Origin: CALJTV01 sp034435835
GTDB taxonomy: Bacteria > Chloroflexota > Dehalococcoidia > GIF9 > UBA5629
Length of the DNA stretch: 35,127 nt
Direction: 5' to 3'
NCBI GenBank assembly: GCA_034435835.1
Contig: DAOTWF010000032.1
Span: forward strand, 1 to 35,127
Under the pieces are notes generated by a model. The model made no database searches, was not told where the DNA came from, and saw only the letters and a list, made by a program, of their open reading frames with translations. Below are positions 31,221 to 35,127 of the stretch, one piece after another; the stretch's first letter is position 1; the number at the start of each line of letters is the position of its first letter. The position numbers were made by a program, and so were the translations under genes.

Positions 31221-31880
31221 TCAGTCCTCGAGGTGGTAACTGAGTGTGTCCAGAAACCAGCGGTTGTCCCTTAAAACCCTGTCAGTTTTCACAAGCCTGA
31301 TCCTTTTGCTGAAGATAGGACCGCCCGTTACCAGTGTGTGGTACTCGCCATTCTCGCCGCAGATGTCGATGTTTTTGTTTTTGAGATAGTCCAGGAAGAG
31401 CCGGGACACGGGCTGCCCCACCCATTCCGGGTCGATGAGGTCTGCTTGGGCGCTGACCACCACAGCTTCGAAGCCGCCGTTTATGAAGGTATCCAACACA
31501 TCTTCAGGTGACCTACCCCACAGTGGTTCCAGTGCCCGGATGCCCAGTTCCTGGCACACCCTTTCCACCCATGCCTTATGCTCCTCCAGGTATATATCGC
31601 CGAAGACCATGCCCTCTATGCCCTCAGGGATGAGGCTTTTTACTGTCTCCTTGAACGCTGGCTCGTAATCGTCCCACGATGTCTCCTGCTGCACCAGCGG
31701 GATGCCCAGTGAGTAGCTCTGCAATTGTATGAGCCTAGCTTCGGTGCCGTGGAAGCTGACCCTGCGGTACTCTCTAGAGATGAAGTTCACGAGGTGTGAT
31801 ATCTGGTACCCCTGTCTCATAGCTTCATAACAGGCAAGGCAGCTATCCTTACCGCCGCTCCAGGAAATGGTGTAGCCCAT
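31221..31880 (-). CDS. Dph6-type PP-loop ATP-binding protein (diphthine-ammonia ligase family)
   Basis: A 219-aa ATP pyrophosphatase-fold protein. The PP-loop SGGKDS is at residues 8-13, FGDIYLEEHKAWVERVC lies in the middle, and GENGEYHTLV near residue 185 is the hallmark of the Dph6/TIGR00290 family. Bacteria lack diphthamide, so the role differs from the archaeal and eukaryotic one and is unknown. The ATG has only a weak ribosome site. Confidence 0.88.
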   Translation of the reverse strand: MGYTISWSGGKDSCLACYEAMRQGYQISHLVNFISREYRRVSFHGTEARLIQLQSYSLGIPLVQQETSWDDYEPAFKETVKSLIPEGIEGMVFGDIYLEEHKAWVERVCQELGIRALEPLWGRSPEDVLDTFINGGFEAVVVSAQADLIDPEWVGQPVSRLFLDYLKNKNIDICGENGEYHTLVTGGPIFSKRIRLVKTDRVLRDNRWFLDTLSYHLED

Positions 31881-31908
31881 CTTTTACTCTGCCCCGAGGG
31901 GACGTTAA

Positions 31909-31938
31909 ATTCTAGCTGTTCGTCGCCCTTTATGTCCA
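31909..31938 (-). promoter_or_regulatory. Candidate promoter of the Dph6-like gene
   Basis: Minus strand TGGACA (31938-31933), 18-base spacer, TAGAAT (31914-31909). The predicted start is about 20 bases before the ATG at 31880. Confidence 0.5.
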
Positions 31939-31944
31939 GAAACC

Positions 31945-31953
31945 TGGTATAAT
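31945..31953 (+). promoter_or_regulatory. Extended -10 promoter facing the uncertain ORF and asd
   Basis: TGGTATAAT is a consensus extended -10. The predicted start near 31960 would begin a transcript almost at the AAGGAGG ribosome site at 31961-31967. It is divergent from the Dph6-like gene promoter. Confidence 0.5.
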
Positions 31954-31972
31954 CGGTGGCAAGGAGGGGGTG

Positions 31973-32422
31973 ATGAATGAAAGGGTGTGGTACAACGGTT
32001 TTCTGGGCTTTCTCGGCTTCCCTGGTTTTCAGGCATCCACCCCTCATAGCCCGCAGCAGCTATTCTTCTTCTGCCTCTCCGCCTTTTTCTCCTGCTTAAA
32101 GTATCTGAAAGAGGGACTTAAGTATCTGCGGGTACCCGGCGTACCGGGCTTGGTGGTCGCCATCGTGGGCGTTGCAGGTGCGTTTGGGGGTGTAGGAGCC
32201 TGTGAGGACTGGTTGATTTGGGGCTACCAGAGTAACGAGCGGCAGCCCCTCCGGGCACAACTTAAAAGGCGGTCGGTGGCCTCTGTGGGTGGGGCTGCCT
32301 GGCCGCGCTTGGCTTATGTTAACGGTAATCGTGCTGAAACTGCTATAATTCAACCCTACATTATTCAAGACTCGAGTATCGCATTCTGGAGGTTTCGGAT
32401 ATGGCAGAAAAGATTAAGGTAG
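31973..32422 (+). CDS. Uncertain 149-aa ORF with strong start signals
   Basis: The 520-base gap between the Dph6-like gene and asd holds this frame. AAGGAGGGGGTG precedes ATG 31973, and an extended -10 lies just upstream. The product begins with a repetitive stretch NGFLGFLGFPGF, then Phe- and Gly-rich hydrophobic parts and a basic end, and it overlaps the asd start by 22 bases in another frame. I recognise no domain, and composition does not look typically coding. A transcribed but untranslated RNA, or a decayed gene, is equally possible. Confidence 0.3.
   Translation: MNERVWYNGFLGFLGFPGFQASTPHSPQQLFFFCLSAFFSCLKYLKEGLKYLRVPGVPGLVVAIVGVAGAFGGVGACEDWLIWGYQSNERQPLRAQLKRRSVASVGGAAWPRLAYVNGNRAETAIIQPYIIQDSSIAFWRFRIWQKRLR
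32341..32349 (+). promoter_or_regulatory. Extended -10 promoter of asd
   Basis: TGCTATAAT is a consensus extended -10, about 50 bases before the asd ATG. No convincing -35 is seen at 16-18 bases. Confidence 0.6.
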
Positions 32423-33489
32423 GAGTACTGGGAGCTACAGGGATGGTGGGGCAGAACTTTCTGGTGCTGCTGAAGGACCACCCGTGGTTTGAGGTGGTGT
32501 ACCTGGCGGCATCAGCAAGATCGGCGGGCAAGAAATACCGCGATGCCGTGGCAGGACGCTGGCATATGCGGGAGGGGATCCCGGAGAAAATGCAGGACAT
32601 CGTGGTGGAGGACACCAGCGACGTGGACAGGGCTGTGGGGAAATGCAGCCTGATGTTTTCCGCGGTGGAGATGGACAAGCAGGCGATAATCGAGATGGAA
32701 GCGAAATACGCCAGCAAAGGGTTTGCCGTGGTCTCCAATAACTCCGCTCACCGCAGTACCGAGGATGTGCCCATGGTCATCCCGGAGATAAATGCTGATC
32801 ACCTTAACATTATCCCCGACCAGCAGCGGAACCACGGCTGGAGTAAGGGATTTATCGTGGTGAAACCCAACTGCAGCATCCAGAGCTATATGTTGCCCAT
32901 CTATGCACTGGTGAAGGCAGGCTATACTGTTGATAAGATGATAGTCACCACCCTGCAGGCGGTGTCCGGCGCCGGCTATCCCGGTCCGGCTTCCATCGAT
33001 ATGATAGACAACGTCATCCCATATATCTCCGGCGAGGAGGAGAAGTCTGAGGTGGAGCCGAAGAAGATATTCGGCAGGATAGAGAAAGGGAAACTTGTGC
33101 CCAACGAGAGTATTAAGATTTCGGCGCACTGCAACCGTGTGCCGGTGTGCGACGGGCACACCGCCTGTGTGAGCATGGGGTTTGTCGGCAAGAAGCCGGA
33201 GATGGAGGAGATCGTCTCCATCTGGCAGAGCCTCACCGCTTTGCCGCAGGAACTGAAACTGCCCTCTGCGCCTATTCCGCCGCTGGTCTACCGCACCGAG
33301 GTGGACCGTCCCCAGCCGCAGAAGGACAGGAACATGGGGAGGGGGATGACGGTCACTGTTGGCAGGCTGCGGAGGTGCAATGTGCTCGATTACCGCTTCG
33401 TCGGTCTGCACCATAATACTATACGAGGCGCCGCCGGCGGTGCTATCCTGATAGCCGAGCTTTTAAAGGCACGGGGATTTGTGAAGTAG
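32401..33489 (+). CDS. asd: Aspartate-semialdehyde dehydrogenase, archaeal/fungal type
   Basis: Makes aspartate-4-semialdehyde for Lys, Met and Thr synthesis. The 362-aa protein opens with KVGVLGATGMVGQNF, carries the catalytic Cys in KPNCSIQSYMLP, and has SGAGYPG and the C-terminal GAAGGAILIAELLKARG. Length and the KPNCS context match the group found in archaea, fungi and some bacteria rather than the E. coli Asd. A GGAGG-like element (CTGGAGG) lies upstream of ATG at 32401. Confidence 0.94.
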   Translation: MAEKIKVGVLGATGMVGQNFLVLLKDHPWFEVVYLAASARSAGKKYRDAVAGRWHMREGIPEKMQDIVVEDTSDVDRAVGKCSLMFSAVEMDKQAIIEMEAKYASKGFAVVSNNSAHRSTEDVPMVIPEINADHLNIIPDQQRNHGWSKGFIVVKPNCSIQSYMLPIYALVKAGYTVDKMIVTTLQAVSGAGYPGPASIDMIDNVIPYISGEEEKSEVEPKKIFGRIEKGKLVPNESIKISAHCNRVPVCDGHTACVSMGFVGKKPEMEEIVSIWQSLTALPQELKLPSAPIPPLVYRTEVDRPQPQKDRNMGRGMTVTVGRLRRCNVLDYRFVGLHHNTIRGAAGGAILIAELLKARGFVK

Positions 33490-33539
33490 GGCTCGAGTTT
33501 CAGTCCCTAACGGATCTTATCAAACAAAAGGGAGGAGAT

Positions 33540-33956
33540 ATGGACTACAAAAGGATGACAGCGCCATGCGGGCTGGACTGTTTCAACTGTGCCGTCTATC
33601 TGGCGAAGGACAATGAGAGGCTCAGGGCTGCTGTGGCTCGCAACCTGAATGTCCCGGTGGAACAGGTTGGCTGCCGTGGTTGCCGGGAGGAGAACGGCAC
33701 GATAGGTGTCCTGGGGATGACAGAGCCCTGCAACGTTTACAGGTGTATCCAGAAGAAAGGGCTTGATTTCTGCTGCGAATGTACTGATTTCCCCTGTGAC
33801 CATCTCCATCCCTATGCTGATAAAGCCGCAGAGAGACCGCACAATACCAAGGTATTCAACCTGTGCCTGATAAAGAAAATGGGGCTGCAGAAGTGGGCGG
33901 AGACGAAAGCCCGCGGCGTCAGGGAGACTTATTTCAGGGGGCAGCTCAAGCTGTAA
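33540..33956 (+). CDS. DUF3795 Cys-rich protein
   Basis: A 138-aa protein of the DUF3795 type, recognisable from APCGLDCFNCAVY at the N-terminus and the later Cys pairs (GCRGCREENG, EPCNVYRCI, FCCECTDFPCDHL). About a dozen Cys suggest a zinc or Fe-S site. Function is unknown. GGGAGGAG precedes the ATG. It lies 50 bases downstream of asd and 19 bases upstream of the DUF2804 gene, so the three may be cotranscribed. Confidence 0.85.
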   Translation: MDYKRMTAPCGLDCFNCAVYLAKDNERLRAAVARNLNVPVEQVGCRGCREENGTIGVLGMTEPCNVYRCIQKKGLDFCCECTDFPCDHLHPYADKAAERPHNTKVFNLCLIKKMGLQKWAETKARGVRETYFRGQLKL

Positions 33957-33975
33957 TAACAGGGTGGAGGTCAAC

Positions 33976-35004
33976 ATGAGGGAGATAACAAAGGCCGGTC
34001 CGTTGCTGGACAGCAAAGGGAACCTGATGGTGTCCGGCTGGGCAAGGCAGCCATTGCTGGATGCCAATCTGGAGAATGTGAATATATACCCGCTGAAGTT
34101 TTTGCAGCCTCTCAGGATAAAGCGCTGGCAGTACTATGGCATCACCATGCCCACCCATTTCTTTTCCTTCACCATCAGCCATGTTGGCTATCTGGCATCC
34201 ATCTTCGCCTATGTGGTGGATTTTGCTGCCAGAAAGTGCCAAGAAGAGACGCTGACCGTGCCCTTTGGCAGCGGTGTGGTGTTGCCGCGTTCCAGTACAT
34301 CGGGCGATTGCCATTACCAGAGTGGTAGTCTGCGCCTGGACTTTTATGTCAATAGCGACAATTTGCGGGTGCTGGACATAAGGTGGCCAAATTTTGGCGG
34401 GAAGGGATTGAAGGCGAATATAGAACTAGCCCTAAAGCCGGGGCATGAGTCCGTGGTCAATGTGTTTCCCTATCCTAACCGCCGCTTTTTCTATACCCGC
34501 AAGGTTAACTGTATGACGGCTAGCGGCACGGTGGAATATGATAGGGAGCACCGGCTCAGCCCTGATGACAGCCTCGGGGTGCTGGACTGGGGTGTGGGGA
34601 TCTGGCCCTACCGTACCTTCTGGATATGGGGCAGCAGCTCGCAGTTCCTGCCCGATGGGCGGACGATCGGACTAAATCTTGGCGGTGGTATCGGGAACGA
34701 CCCCGCAGTGACCGACAACGCCCTCATACTGGACGGCAAGGTGCACAAGCTGGGGATAGTGGACTTTGAGTACAATGATAAGGACTTGAGCAAGCCGTGG
34801 CGGATGTCATCAAAGGATGGGCGGCTTGAGCTTGACTTCCTGCCGTTCTTTGAGCGGGTTGCTAAAACTGATTTTAAGGTGCTTTCCAGCGAAGTGCATC
34901 AGGCCTTCGGTTATTACAGTGGCACCGCTGTCTTGGACAATGGCACAAAGCTGGCGCTAAAGGACTTAATCGGCTGGGTGGAGGTCCAGCGCGCAAAATG
35001 GTGA
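33976..35004 (+). CDS. DUF2804 family protein
   Basis: A 342-aa protein resembling the DUF2804 family. It has the opening ITKAGPLLDSKGNLMVSGWA and RIKRWQYYGI, a middle with VVNVFPYPNRRFFYTRKVNCM, and LDWGVGIWPYRTFWIWGS, which is the family's recognisable Trp-rich stretch. It is predicted soluble and beta-rich, with no catalytic motif I can name. ATG at 33976 follows GGTGGAGGTC; an in-frame GTG at 33964 is the alternative. Confidence 0.82.
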   Translation: MREITKAGPLLDSKGNLMVSGWARQPLLDANLENVNIYPLKFLQPLRIKRWQYYGITMPTHFFSFTISHVGYLASIFAYVVDFAARKCQEETLTVPFGSGVVLPRSSTSGDCHYQSGSLRLDFYVNSDNLRVLDIRWPNFGGKGLKANIELALKPGHESVVNVFPYPNRRFFYTRKVNCMTASGTVEYDREHRLSPDDSLGVLDWGVGIWPYRTFWIWGSSSQFLPDGRTIGLNLGGGIGNDPAVTDNALILDGKVHKLGIVDFEYNDKDLSKPWRMSSKDGRLELDFLPFFERVAKTDFKVLSSEVHQAFGYYSGTAVLDNGTKLALKDLIGWVEVQRAKW

Positions 35005-35052
35005 GGTCAGCTCGTCTTTTAGTAAAGGGGTGGCTTCTCTAGCGGGCTGGCA

Positions 35053-35127
35053 TGGCGCGCCTAGAGGGATTCGAACCCACGACCCCCGGTTCCGAAGACC
35101 GGTGCTCTTGTCCGCTGAGCTATAGGC
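35053..35127 (-). tRNA. tRNA-Arg (anticodon TCG), cut by the window end
   Basis: Minus strand. D-arm GCTC...GAGC, anticodon stem CCGGT/ACCGG with loop CTTCGGA (anticodon TCG, reading CGA), T-loop TTCGAAT, and an encoded 3' CCA. The acceptor 3' strand TAGGCGC needs GCGCCTA at the 5' end, but the window holds only GCCTA, so two bases are missing. The T-stem has one T-T mismatch. Confidence 0.9.

Overview
The window reads as a chromosomal segment of a strictly anaerobic, moderately GC-rich bacterium. The gene content (minimal SufBC, archaeal-type aspartate-semialdehyde dehydrogenase, rubrerythrins, flavodiiron protein, selenoproteins) fits Chloroflexota of the Dehalococcoidia type, but no marker here fixes the taxonomy, so that is inference.

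Layout. 1-1863 (+): last two genes of a TRAP transporter. 1908-6169 (-): operon LOG-family protein, enolase, metallo-beta-lactamase hydrolase, QueF, GAPDH, from a clear sigma70-type promoter. 6220-9370 (-): NAD-dependent DNA ligase, peptidyl-tRNA hydrolase, a tiny Gly-rich ORF that may end in Sec-Gly-Cys, and a small exported protein. 9532-13487: cyclase-family hydrolase, zinc-ribbon protein, NfeD-like protein, 53-aa membrane protein, class III CoA-transferase, ACT-domain protein. 13698-31201 (+): an oxygen and redox defence island of more than 20 genes. 31221-35127: Dph6-like ATPase, an uncertain ORF, asd, DUF3795 and DUF2804 proteins, and a partial tRNA-Arg(TCG).

The island is the centre of interest. 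It starts with a PerR/Fur-like repressor whose own promoter overlaps a palindrome, then Hsp20. From 14370 to 31201 every gene is on the + strand, with gaps of at most about 65 nt and several overlaps. Two genes look broken by TGA but are selenoproteins. One is a glutaredoxin-like protein with a UPWC active site (14954-15190). The other is an AhpC-type peroxiredoxin with Sec at the peroxidatic position and Met where the resolving Cys should be (25286-25885). Each TGA is followed at the right distance by a hairpin whose loop begins AGU.

The glutaredoxin is followed immediately by a thioredoxin-reductase-like flavoprotein with the AhpF-type pyridine-nucleotide site but no AhpF N-terminal domain. 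Together they suggest a selenium version of the NADH -> flavoprotein -> glutaredoxin-like protein -> AhpC chain known from Clostridium pasteurianum (Cp34/Cp9/Cp20).

Around this core are four ferritin-like or rubrerythrin proteins (one fused to a hotdog thioesterase, one a tandem duplication), an Fe-S branch (a degenerate cysteine desulfurase, IscU-type scaffold, TusA-like protein, SufC and SufB), an oxygen/NO branch (high-molecular-weight rubredoxin, DUF438-hemerythrin-PAS sensor, flavodiiron protein), a copper ATPase fused to a YHS domain, a desulforedoxin-only peptide, Fe/Mn superoxide dismutase, a Rieske protein and a DJ-1/PfpI protein. All calls come from reading motifs by eye; no database search was run.
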